From NCBI GenBank assembly GCA_963700735.1, contig CAVOYR010000009.1:62001-126000 (forward strand): a DNA stretch of 64,000 nucleotides, given 5' to 3'. Shown in pieces: positions 17,609 to 24,893 of this stretch. Below the pieces are notes generated by a model. It searched no databases. It had not been told where the DNA came from and saw only the letters and a program-made list of their open reading frames with translations. Position 1 is the first letter of the stretch. Every line of letters begins with the position of its first letter. The position numbers were made by a program, and so were the translations under genes. This stretch comes from Anderseniella sp963700735. Its GTDB lineage: Bacteria; Pseudomonadota; Alphaproteobacteria; Rhizobiales; Aestuariivirgaceae.

Positions 17609-17788
17609 CAGCTATTGGCACATGGTCATTCATTGATTCCGCCATGCCGCTGCTGCCCCAGTTTTCCTCGGTGGCGACCTTGAACCCCGGACACTCCGGT
17701 AAATGCGTTCATTGCCCGTTGCCGTCGAAAGGAACCCAGATGCGCCGGACAACTGGTCCCGTGCGTCGCATGACAGAAAGACTTCAAC

Positions 17789-19099
17789 TTGAAATTTTCC
17801 GATCTCGGCCTTGAAGGGCCGCTTCTCAAGGCGTTGGACGCCTTGGGCCACGACACGCCTACGCCAATCCAGGTGAAGGCCATTCCAATCATTCTGGACG
17901 GCCGTGACGTTGTCGGCCTTGCCCAGACAGGCACCGGCAAGACCGGCGCGTTCTCGCTGCCGCTGATCCAGCGCCTCGCTGCCAGCGGCACCGGCAAGCC
18001 TGCACCCAAGACGGTGCGTGCGCTGATCCTGTCGCCAACCCGCGAACTGGCAGCCCAGATCCACAAGTCTGTGCGTGACTACTCCGCCAACCACAAGCTG
18101 CACTCGATGTGCGTGTTCGGTGGCGTGTCCATCCGCCCGCAGATGACCAACGCCGCTCGCGGCGTGGACATCATGGTCGCAACGCCGGGCCGCCTGCTCG
18201 ACCTGATCGACCAGAAGGCCGTGACGCTGCACAAGGTCGAAACGCTGATCCTCGATGAAGCCGACCAGATGCTCGACATCGGTTTCCTGCCAGCCATCCG
18301 CCGCATCCTGTCGATGGTGCCGAAGAAGCGCCAGACGATGCTGTTCTCGGCCACCATGCCGAAGGAAATCCGCAAGCTTTCTGCCGATCATCTCGATAGT
18401 CCGGTTGAAGTGGCGGTGACGCCTGCTGCAACCCCGGTTGAAAAGATCGAGCAGTCGATCATGCACATCTCCGGCGGCACCAAGCCTGCAGCCGTTGCCC
18501 ACCTTGCTGCATCCCATGCCGGCAAGCGGGTGATCGTGTTCACGCGCACCAAGCGCGGGGCGGACCGGGTGGTGAAGTCACTTGCCCAGGCCAACCTCAA
18601 TGCGGCTGCCATCCACGGCAACAAGTCGCAGAACAACCGGGTGCGTGCGCTCGAAGCGTTCCGCACCGGTGAATGCCCGATCCTGGTGGCAACCGATATC
18701 GCCGCGCGCGGCATCGACGTGCCGGGTGTGGAACTGGTCGTGAACTACGACCTGCCCAACGTGCCGGAAGTCTACGTGCACCGCATTGGCCGGACGGCCC
18801 GTGCGGGTGCCAGCGGCCTTGCCGTGTCGCTGGTGTCGGGTGAAGACCGCGGCCTGCTGCGCGACATCGAAAAGCTGATCAAGCGCCAGCTTGAGGTGGT
18901 CCAGCCACCGGCAGGCCTTGCCGTTGATACCGCCCCCGAGCCGGCATCGCCGAACCGTGGCCGGCCGCAACAGCAGCAGCGCAAGCAGGGCGGCAAGCCC
19001 GGCCAGCCTGCCCAGCAGAAGCGCTCGAACTGGCGTGGCCAGAAGTCCGGCAAGCCGTCGGGCGGTGGCGGTGGCCAGTCGCGGACGCGTGCTGCCTGA
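17789..19099 (+). CDS. DEAD-box ATP-dependent RNA helicase
   Basis: A 436-residue RNA helicase of the RhlE type. Motifs in order: Q motif TPIQ, I AQTGTGKT (45-52), Ia PTRELAAQI, Ib ATPGRLLD, II DEAD, III SAT, IV VFTRTKRGAD, V ATDIAARGIDV and VI HRIGRTARAG. The C-terminal 70 residues are a Gly/Gln/Lys/Arg-rich basic tail for RNA binding. It acts in rRNA maturation or mRNA turnover, often in the cold. The start is a TTG at 17789. A long leader precedes it, as is common for cold-regulated helicases. Confidence 0.93.
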   Translation: MKFSDLGLEGPLLKALDALGHDTPTPIQVKAIPIILDGRDVVGLAQTGTGKTGAFSLPLIQRLAASGTGKPAPKTVRALILSPTRELAAQIHKSVRDYSANHKLHSMCVFGGVSIRPQMTNAARGVDIMVATPGRLLDLIDQKAVTLHKVETLILDEADQMLDIGFLPAIRRILSMVPKKRQTMLFSATMPKEIRKLSADHLDSPVEVAVTPAATPVEKIEQSIMHISGGTKPAAVAHLAASHAGKRVIVFTRTKRGADRVVKSLAQANLNAAAIHGNKSQNNRVRALEAFRTGECPILVATDIAARGIDVPGVELVVNYDLPNVPEVYVHRIGRTARAGASGLAVSLVSGEDRGLLRDIEKLIKRQLEVVQPPAGLAVDTAPEPASPNRGRPQQQQRKQGGKPGQPAQQKRSNWRGQKSGKPSGGGGGQSRTRAA

Positions 19100-19107
19100 G
19101 GGTAGCC

Positions 19108-19563
19108 TCAGTCCCAGCCAACAGAACCCACGCTGACATCGGCAACAAACTCGCGGCCAATGGCCACGATGCCGATGCGGCGGATACGGGCCGGATCGAA
19201 CGGTATTTCCGTCCGGTGCGGCTCGAACTGTTTCAGGGCCAGGCGAACCTGCTGCCAGTCCGCCGGTGCGACGACCAGGGCGCGGTAGGACTGCCAGGGC
19301 CGGTCAAGATCGGTTGTGCGCAGGTGAATGTTGTACTGTTCGCCGTTGCCGCGCAGTTGCAGCAGCAGGGCTGACGTGCCGGGCGGGGGTGGCGCGATGT
19401 CTGCTGCCATTTGCAGGAAGCCGCCATTGTTGTCGAGGCTGACGCGCCCGCGCAACCGGGTGGCATGCGTGCCATCAATGATCGGGTGGTCAAGTTTGCC
19501 GGCGGAGACACCGCCCATCACCTGGTCGCTGACGAGTTGCCAGTCGGGATCAATGGGCGTCAT
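19108..19563 (-). CDS. CIA30 family protein (complex I intermediate-associated, NDUFAF1-like)
   Basis: A 151-residue single-domain protein. The family signature is clear: WQLVSDQVMGGVSAGKL near the N-terminus and GRVSLDNNGGFLQM at about residues 39-52, followed by a beta-sandwich typical of CIA30/galactose-binding-like domains. The mitochondrial member NDUFAF1 assembles the membrane arm of respiratory complex I; the bacterial role is less certain. It converges on the helicase gene and lies six bases after the ferredoxin gene on the same strand, so the two are co-transcribed. Confidence 0.85.
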   Translation of the reverse strand: MTPIDPDWQLVSDQVMGGVSAGKLDHPIIDGTHATRLRGRVSLDNNGGFLQMAADIAPPPPGTSALLLQLRGNGEQYNIHLRTTDLDRPWQSYRALVVAPADWQQVRLALKQFEPHRTEIPFDPARIRRIGIVAIGREFVADVSVGSVGWD

Positions 19564-19569
19564 CGCGCA

Positions 19570-19905
19570 TCAGGCCGCGCGGGCCTGCCTTTCGAGGGCC
19601 GGGTCGAGGGTCACGGTCAGGCCGTCAAGCTCTTCGGAGTAGATCAGCTGGCAGGACAGGCGCGAGTTCATGCCGGCGTTCGGCACATTGTCCAGCATCG
19701 CTTCCTCGTCGTCACGCGCCTCGTGCAGCTTGCCGGTCCAGTTGTCATCCACCGTCACGTGGCAGGTGGCGCAGGCGCAGGCACCGCCGCACAGGCCTTC
19801 CATCGGCAGGCCGTGTTCGCGGATGATTTCCATCACGCGCCAGCCTTCGACTGCTTCAAGTTCATGCCGGATGCCGTTGGCATCGATGACGTTGATGGTG
19901 CCCAT
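19570..19905 (-). CDS. 2Fe-2S ferredoxin (adrenodoxin/FdxB type)
   Basis: A 111-residue ferredoxin with cluster ligands Cys39, Cys45, Cys48 (CGGACACATC) and Cys85 (RLSCQL), the adrenodoxin-type spacing. The acidic helix DDEEAMLD between the third and fourth ligands is the usual partner-binding surface. Such ferredoxins feed electrons to cytochromes P450, Fe-S assembly or ring hydroxylases. Its own promoter lies upstream, flanked by inverted repeats, and the CIA30 gene follows after six bases. Confidence 0.92.
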   Translation of the reverse strand: MGTINVIDANGIRHELEAVEGWRVMEIIREHGLPMEGLCGGACACATCHVTVDDNWTGKLHEARDDEEAMLDNVPNAGMNSRLSCQLIYSEELDGLTVTLDPALERQARAA

Positions 19906-19926
19906 GACCGGTGCTCCTGCCTAGCA

Positions 19927-19993
19927 AACTTGTTAGTGTGCAAACGATACACGCTTTGCACGATTTTTCAAGTCATTGGCACGCTAACAAGTT
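19927..19993. promoter_or_regulatory. Ferredoxin promoter flanked by 15-bp inverted repeats
   Basis: On the minus strand a -35 TTGAAA (19966-19971) and a -10 TATCGT (19944-19949) are separated by 16 bases. Arms AACTTGTTAGTGTGC (19927-19941) and GCACGCTAACAAGTT (19979-19993) are inverted copies with one mismatch, lying just outside the promoter on both sides. This suggests two regulator sites bracketing the ferredoxin promoter. Confidence 0.5.
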
Positions 19994-20002
19994 CCATCGC
20001 GG

Positions 20003-20017
20003 TTGTGCACTGCACAA
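20003..20017. promoter_or_regulatory. Palindrome TTGTGCACTGCACAA, copy 2
   Basis: Exact copy of the palindrome at 17594-17608. It lies between the ferredoxin promoter and the promoter of the XRE-cupin gene, so one regulator could affect both these divergent genes and the helicase. Confidence 0.5.
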
Positions 20018-20050
20018 ATCGTCGCAAAGTGACGTGCTTTCACAACGTGT

Positions 20051-20096
20051 TTGATCTTTACGCAGGGCAGGCGGTATATGTTCGTTCAAACGAACA
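20051..20096 (+). promoter_or_regulatory. Promoter and candidate autoregulatory operator of the XRE-cupin gene
   Basis: A -35 TTGATC (20051-20056) and a -10 TATATG (20075-20080) are 18 bases apart. A perfect palindrome, TGTTCGTT-CA-AACGAACA (20079-20096), begins at the end of the -10 and covers the expected transcription start. This is the classical layout of a self-repressing regulator gene. Confidence 0.6.
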
Positions 20097-20125
20097 CCAC
20101 CGTCGACTCCGAGGGGCTTGACCTG

Positions 20126-20719
20126 ATGACCTCCAAACCGCGCAAACCGCGTGCACAGTCAGAATTGTCGCCTGACCTGGGCAAGACGATCCAGCGCCTG
20201 CGCAAGGCCTACAACATGTCGCTGGGCGACCTGTCGGAGCAGTCCGGCGTGGCGAAGTCGATCATCTCGCAGATCGAGCGCAACGAGACCAACCCGACCC
20301 TCTCGACGGTGTACCGGCTGTCAAACGCGTTGGACACCACCATCGAGGAGGTGCTGAAAACCACCCGCGCAGACGCCTTTATCGAGTACCAGGGCAAGCC
20401 TGCCATTCCGCTGCTTGAAAGCGAGGACGGGCTGTGCCGGCTGGCCATTGCGGGTCCGCTCAATCTTGTGGACTTCATGCAGTGGTACGACTTTCACGCG
20501 CGCGAAGGCGGGGTGCTGGAAAGCGAACCGCATCCGCCCGGTACCATCGAGCACCTGTACGTGGTTGCTGGCGAACTTGAAGTGACGGTGTCCGGCGATG
20601 TCCGCCAGGTCAAGACCGGCGAGGCCTTGCGCTATCACGCCGACCGGCCGCACAGCGTGCGCAATATCGGGCAGGGGCCTGCCCACGCCACAATGGTTCT
20701 GGTGCTGCGTCAGCCCTGA
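20126..20719 (+). CDS. XRE family regulator with C-terminal cupin domain
   Basis: A 197-residue transcription factor. An N-terminal helix-turn-helix (about 18-75: LGDLSEQSGVAKSIISQIER) is joined to a C-terminal cupin (about 105-195) with the metal-site region PPGTIEHLYVVAGELEV and ADRPHSVRN. The E. coli relatives PuuR and YdcN-type proteins sense small metabolites through the cupin. Start 20126 is preferred because upstream in-frame ATGs lie within the promoter and palindrome; GAGGGG is 13 bases upstream. Confidence 0.87.
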   Translation: MTSKPRKPRAQSELSPDLGKTIQRLRKAYNMSLGDLSEQSGVAKSIISQIERNETNPTLSTVYRLSNALDTTIEEVLKTTRADAFIEYQGKPAIPLLESEDGLCRLAIAGPLNLVDFMQWYDFHAREGGVLESEPHPPGTIEHLYVVAGELEVTVSGDVRQVKTGEALRYHADRPHSVRNIGQGPAHATMVLVLRQP

Positions 20720-20838
20720 TTGGAGCAGGGCACGGGTGCTGCCCGGGCAGTCCGCCCGTGATGCTGCGTGTGCTGCATCACGAGGTTCCTGCGCCGGGCC
20801 TTATTCCGTGAGCTACCAGCCGGGAGAGCGTGTCCCGG

Positions 20839-21096
20839 TCAGGAGCAGTAGTCCTTGACGATCGTTGCGGTGGGCAACATGCGCGCCTGGTACTGGTCCA
20901 TGCTCGAATGAGCCTGGACCAGGCTGGAGCACAGGCGCGACTGCTCGGACATGACTGCAAACGAGTTGACGCCCAGGACGACAAGGACGCCAACCAGAAG
21001 GGCACAAATGCGGGCGAGCTTGTTCGCCACTTCCAGTCGTTCATTTGCCAACCTCTGCCAAGGCATGATGTTGGGGTGGTCTGCTACACGCAACAT
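20839..21096 (-). CDS. Small hypothetical single-pass membrane protein
   Basis: An 85-residue protein I do not recognise. One hydrophobic helix (about 29-49, ICALLVGVLVVLGVNSFAVM) is preceded by a basic/Asn-containing segment and followed by a short domain with two cysteines (Cys57 and Cys84), which could form a disulfide if periplasmic. A strong purine-rich ribosome site (GGGAGAGAGAG) stands six to ten bases before the ATG and argues that the gene is real. It is isolated and convergent with the XRE gene. Confidence 0.6.
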   Translation of the reverse strand: MLRVADHPNIMPWQRLANERLEVANKLARICALLVGVLVVLGVNSFAVMSEQSRLCSSLVQAHSSMDQYQARMLPTATIVKDYCS

Positions 21097-21368
21097 GATC
21101 TCTCTCTCCCTGTTGTATCACTGACCCTTGCAAGAGGCCGGGCCTGCTGGTGCAGAGCAGGCTTGACCATTTGTTTACTACCTTCCGATGTGACGGTGTT
21201 TCTAAAAGCCTTGTTAACCTTGCGAACACGTGAACGCAGGCCATGCAATTTGCCGAGAGTTTGTCTTGAATTTCCGGCCCGGTTTGGCAGCCAGATTTGA
21301 AACCTGACCGAAATGGTCTATGGCAGGCAAATGACGGGCAGAATGATTCGATACAGCGGGGCAGCGGC

Positions 21369-22382
21369 ATGACGGGGGCATTCATTGCCGGGTGTGAAGG
21401 ACTGTCGCTGAACGGCAATGAAGCCGCCTTCTTCCGCGACACGCAGCCGTGGGGGCTGATCCTGTTTGCCCGCAACGTGGAAAGCGTTGCCCAGATCTCG
21501 GCGCTCACCGCGCAGTTTCGCGACATCGTGGGCCGGGCCGATGCGCCGGTGCTGATCGACCAGGAAGGTGGCCGGGTGCAGCGCATGCGCGCGCCCAACT
21601 GGCGTGCCTACCCGGCGGGCAGGGCCTACGCGGAGCTCTACAGCCGCGATGCCGTGGCAGGCCTTCGGGCCACGCGCGCGGTGTACCGCTTGCTCGCCCA
21701 AGATCTGGTCGAGGCCGGCATAAACGTTGACTGCGTGCCGGTGCTGGACGTGCCGCAACCGGGCAGCCACGACATCATCGGCGACCGGGCCTATGGCATG
21801 ACGCCCGAGCAGGTGGCGCTGCTCGGCCGCGCCGCTGCGCAAGGCCTGATGGATGGCGGCGTGCTGCCGATCATCAAGCACATTCCCGGGCATGGCCGCG
21901 CCTTCGCCGACAGTCACCTGGAGTTGCCGGTGGTGGATGCCGCGCTGGGCGAGCTTGAGCGCGTGGACTTCGCGCCTTTTGCTGCACTCGCAGACATTCC
22001 CATGGCGATGACGGCCCACGTGGTCTATTCCGCCATCGATGCGGATGCGTGCTGCACGCTGAGCCGAAAGGTGATCAGCGAGGTCATTCGCGGCCGGATC
22101 GGGTTTGACGGGCTGCTGATGTCGGATGACCTGTCGATGAAGGCGCTGAAGGGGTCCTTCGCCGATCGCACGCAGTCCGCGCTCCACGCCGGATGCGACG
22201 TGGTTCTGCATTGCAACGGCGCAATGGCCGAGATGAGCGAAGTGGCGGCGGCTGCCGGGCAACTCGCGGGCGCTTCACTGGCCCGGGCGGAGCGCGCCCT
22301 GGGCTTCCTGCGCACGCCGCAACCGTTTGATGTGCAGGCAGCCGAACAGGCACTGGAACAGCTCGTCGGCACTGTGGCCTGA
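21369..22382 (+). CDS. nagZ: Beta-N-acetylhexosaminidase
   Basis: A 337-residue cytoplasmic GH3 glycosidase that removes N-acetylglucosamine from anhydro-muropeptides in peptidoglycan recycling. The catalytic His/Asp motif is KHIPGHGRAFADSH; the nucleophile region is FDGLLMSDDLSM. Substrate-binding DQEGGRVQR is present. The ATG at 21369 begins the conserved MTGAFIAGCEGLSL; a longer frame upstream has no family similarity. It opens the nagZ-scpA-scpB run, which is conserved in alphaproteobacteria. Confidence 0.94.
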   Translation: MTGAFIAGCEGLSLNGNEAAFFRDTQPWGLILFARNVESVAQISALTAQFRDIVGRADAPVLIDQEGGRVQRMRAPNWRAYPAGRAYAELYSRDAVAGLRATRAVYRLLAQDLVEAGINVDCVPVLDVPQPGSHDIIGDRAYGMTPEQVALLGRAAAQGLMDGGVLPIIKHIPGHGRAFADSHLELPVVDAALGELERVDFAPFAALADIPMAMTAHVVYSAIDADACCTLSRKVISEVIRGRIGFDGLLMSDDLSMKALKGSFADRTQSALHAGCDVVLHCNGAMAEMSEVAAAAGQLAGASLARAERALGFLRTPQPFDVQAAEQALEQLVGTVA

Positions 22383-22502
22383 CGGCCTCATGCCTGCCAC
22401 ATGATTTGAGGATAACTCGACGCGCGGGCTGTCAGCCGTGGCAAACACCGCTATATGTGGTGTATATTTGCGGGCTTACCCGCATAATGTGGACCAGTGT
22501 GC

Positions 22503-23327
22503 ATGAGTGATCAGCAAACCAGCGAGCAGGACGAGCTTTGGCCGGATGGCCAGGGCCCGGTGCGCCTGATGCCCGAGCCGGACGATGAGGGCACACCGCT
22601 GATCGTCGACGTGGCCGGGTTTGAAGGCCCGCTGGACCTGCTGCTGCAGCTTGCGCGCACCCAGAAGGTCGACATAACCCGCATCTCCATCCTGGCGCTG
22701 GCCGAGCAGTACCTGGTGTTCATCGAAGACGCCCGGCGCATGAAGCTTGAGCTGGCGGCGGACTACCTGGTGATGGCGGCGTGGCTTGCCTACCTGAAGT
22801 CGCGGCTGCTGCTGCCCAAGGACAGCGACACCGGCGACGAGCCGCCACCGGAAGAACTGGCCGCGCGGCTGCAGTTCCGCCTGCAACGCTTGCAGGCCAT
22901 GCGCGATGCTGCCGCCAAGCTGATGTCGCGCAACCGGCTGGGCCGCGACGTGTTCCAGCGCGGCTGGCCGGAACCGGTCATGGTCGAGCGCCAGTACGAG
23001 TGGGGCGACACGCTGATCGACCTGTTGCAGGTCTATGCCGACCGTCGCCAGCGCTCGGTCGTGCACCGCAACTACGAGATCCGCCGGCAGCCGGTGTGGA
23101 CACTGAAGGAAGCCCGCATTGCGCTGGAGCGCATGCTGGGCCAGATGGACGACTGGGGCAGGTTTGACACGTACCTGGTGCAGTACATGGTCGAGCCGGA
23201 GAGGCGCACATCTGTGATCGCGTCGGGGTTCACGGCATCGCTGGAACTGGTGCGCGAGGGCGTCATCGAGGTGCGCCAGGCCGAGCACTTCCAGCCGATG
23301 TACGTGCGCCGGTCGCGGGTGGGATGA
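22503..23327 (+). CDS. scpA: Segregation and condensation protein A
   Basis: A 274-residue kleisin that bridges SMC heads in the SMC-ScpAB chromosome condensation complex. After an acidic N-terminus, the conserved SMC-binding segment FEGPLDLLLQLARTQKVDI (about 40-58) and AEQYLVFIEDARRMKLELAADYLVMA appear; the C-terminal winged helix ends near residue 270. ATG 22503 is used; a GTG at 22497 would add two residues. scpB follows after 21 bases. Confidence 0.94.
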   Translation: MSDQQTSEQDELWPDGQGPVRLMPEPDDEGTPLIVDVAGFEGPLDLLLQLARTQKVDITRISILALAEQYLVFIEDARRMKLELAADYLVMAAWLAYLKSRLLLPKDSDTGDEPPPEELAARLQFRLQRLQAMRDAAAKLMSRNRLGRDVFQRGWPEPVMVERQYEWGDTLIDLLQVYADRRQRSVVHRNYEIRRQPVWTLKEARIALERMLGQMDDWGRFDTYLVQYMVEPERRTSVIASGFTASLELVREGVIEVRQAEHFQPMYVRRSRVG

Positions 23328-23348
23328 TTTGGGAATGAGGGGCGAAAC

Positions 23349-24233
23349 GTGGCAAACCAGGCCGTGAAGACAGGCGAACCGGAAGAACTCGACGATCTGG
23401 CCGATGATGCATCGGGGCCAGCGTCCATTGCGCCGGACGATGTGGCGATGGGCGATGACTCGGACCTGCCGGACTACCTGATGCGCAAGGCAGATGCGAT
23501 CTCCGGGCACATGCCCGAGGTGCAGCAGCGGCGCGTGGTCGAGGCGTTGCTGTTTGCCGCCTCTGGTCCGCTCGACGCGAAGGATCTGGCCCCCGCCTTG
23601 CCGAAGGATGCAGACATAGCTGCGCTGCTGGCAGCCATCCAGCAGGACTACGCCATGCGCGGCGTCAACCTTGTGCAGGTGGCCGGCAAGTGGGCGTTTC
23701 GCACCGCCGATGACCTTGCCTTCCTGCTGCGCAAGGAGGCGACCGAGCAGAAGAAGCTGTCGCGGGCCGGGCTCGAGGTGCTGGCCATCATCGCCTACCA
23801 CCAGCCGGTGACGCGCGCCGAGATCGAGGAAATCCGCGGCGTCGCCACGGCCAAGGGCACGCTCGACATCCTGATGGAAATCGGCTGGATCAAGATGCGC
23901 GGCCGCCGCCGCACGCCGGGCCGGCCGGTGACCTACGGCACCACCGAAGCCTTCCTCGACCAGTTCGGCCTCAACGAAATCCGCGACCTGCCGGGCATGG
24001 CAGAATTGAAGGGAGCCGGGCTGCTGTCCGGCAACCTGCCGCCGGACATGTTCATTCCCTCGCCGAAGGATGACGATGCGCTTGGGCCGGATGAAGACCC
24101 GCTCGACGGCGACGAGTTCGAGCCGGAGCTGGAAATGCACCTGCCCGACGAGGCGGATGACGACGACGCCGGCGACGAGGCCCGCGAGGCGCTCAACATG
24201 GACCTGCCCGAGGTGCTCGACGACGAGCGGTGA
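23349..24233 (+). CDS. scpB: Segregation and condensation protein B
   Basis: A 294-residue partner of ScpA with two winged-helix domains (about 62-215). Signatures are RVVEALLFAASGPLD, LSRAGLEVLAIIAYHQPVTR and IRGVATAKGTLDILME, then RRRTPGRPVTYGTTEAFLDQFGL. A long acidic tail of about 60 residues (Asp/Glu-rich, DEADDDDAGDEA) is typical of alphaproteobacterial ScpB. GTG start at 23349 with GAGGGG upstream. In related genomes tatA follows directly; here parDE and an ABC ATPase intervene. Confidence 0.94.
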   Translation: MANQAVKTGEPEELDDLADDASGPASIAPDDVAMGDDSDLPDYLMRKADAISGHMPEVQQRRVVEALLFAASGPLDAKDLAPALPKDADIAALLAAIQQDYAMRGVNLVQVAGKWAFRTADDLAFLLRKEATEQKKLSRAGLEVLAIIAYHQPVTRAEIEEIRGVATAKGTLDILMEIGWIKMRGRRRTPGRPVTYGTTEAFLDQFGLNEIRDLPGMAELKGAGLLSGNLPPDMFIPSPKDDDALGPDEDPLDGDEFEPELEMHLPDEADDDDAGDEAREALNMDLPEVLDDER

Positions 24234-24251
24234 GGGTTCACCAGGGCCCAC

Positions 24252-24280
24252 TTTACAGCTATACCAAAGCTTGGTACTTT
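24252..24280 (+). promoter_or_regulatory. parDE promoter with palindromic operator in the spacer
   Basis: A -35 TTTACA (24252-24257) and a -10 TACTTT (24275-24280) are 17 bases apart. A palindrome TACCAA-AGC-TTGGTA (24262-24276) fills the spacer and touches the -10. A repressor bound there would block RNA polymerase, fitting ParD autorepression. Confidence 0.55.
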
Positions 24281-24301
24281 TTCTGCAATAGGAGAAGTTT
24301 C

Positions 24302-24538
24302 ATGGCCCACAACACATCCGTATCGCTCGGTGATCATCTCATGCAGTTCGTGAATGACCGGGTAAAATCCGGCCGGTACAGTTCGGTCAGCGATGCCGTT
24401 CGCTCGGGCTTGCGGCTGCTCGAGGCTGAGGAAGTGAAGCTCGAAGCGTTGCGTGCAGCCCTTGCCGATGGGGAGAAATCCGGCAAGGCCCAGGCCTTCG
24501 ACTTTGACGCGTTCATTGACAGCCGGAAGTCCCAATGA
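24302..24538 (+). CDS. parD: ParD-family antitoxin
   Basis: A 78-residue antitoxin with an N-terminal ribbon-helix-helix (SVSLGDHLMQFVNDRVKSGR, then YSSVSDAVRSGLRLLE) and a flexible C-terminus (FDFDAFIDSRKSQ) that wraps the toxin. It binds its own operator and neutralises the ParE toxin encoded next. TAGGAGAAG precedes the ATG at ideal distance. Located between scpB and tatA, which are usually adjacent, so it is probably an acquired cassette. Confidence 0.9.
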   Translation: MAHNTSVSLGDHLMQFVNDRVKSGRYSSVSDAVRSGLRLLEAEEVKLEALRAALADGEKSGKAQAFDFDAFIDSRKSQ

Positions 24539-24539
24539 G

Positions 24540-24848
24540 GTGGCGGACTTGTTCCGGCTGACGCCGGCTGCGCAAGCAGACCTCGGCAGCATCTGGCAAT
24601 ATACGGTCGAAACCTGGAGTATAGCCCAGGGAGAGAGTTATGTTCGTGACATCGAGACGGCTTGCCGCAAGCTGGCTGGCGGGCTGATGGTAAGCCGCGA
24701 TGCGGGCCATGTACGTCCTGGTTACCGGAAGGCGCGGGTTGGCCTGCACTTTCTCTACTTTATTACATCCACGGATGGTGCCATCGAGATTGTCCGTATC
24801 CTGCATGAGCGCATGGATGTAGAGGCGCGATTCGGCAATGACACCTGA
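24540..24848 (+). CDS. parE: ParE-family toxin (RelE/ParE superfamily)
   Basis: About 102 residues from a GTG at 24540; a TTG at 24549 is an alternative start that has a better ribosome site. The sequence FRLTPAAQADLGSIWQYTVETW and the C-terminal GLHFLYFITSTDGAIEIVRILHER are typical of ParE, which poisons DNA gyrase. The frame begins one base after the parD stop, so the pair is translated from one message. Confidence 0.88.
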   Translation: MADLFRLTPAAQADLGSIWQYTVETWSIAQGESYVRDIETACRKLAGGLMVSRDAGHVRPGYRKARVGLHFLYFITSTDGAIEIVRILHERMDVEARFGNDT

Positions 24849-24893
24849 ACCGTTGGCAATCCGCGCACTTCTCGTGTAATCACCCAATCCGAC

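Noticed and set aside
22470..22483. Hairpin GCGGG-CTTA-CCCGC upstream of scpA as a terminator or operator
   Set aside because: The stem is only five pairs with no T-run, and the arms extend only imperfectly. It is too weak to annotate.
22476..24251. A long open frame of about 590 codons antisense to scpA and scpB
   Set aside because: It mirrors well-supported genes, has a His/Arg/Gln-rich composition typical of GC-rich shadows and shows no family motif. Similar antisense frames over pdhB-pdhC, uvrA and the EF-G-like gene were rejected for the same reasons.
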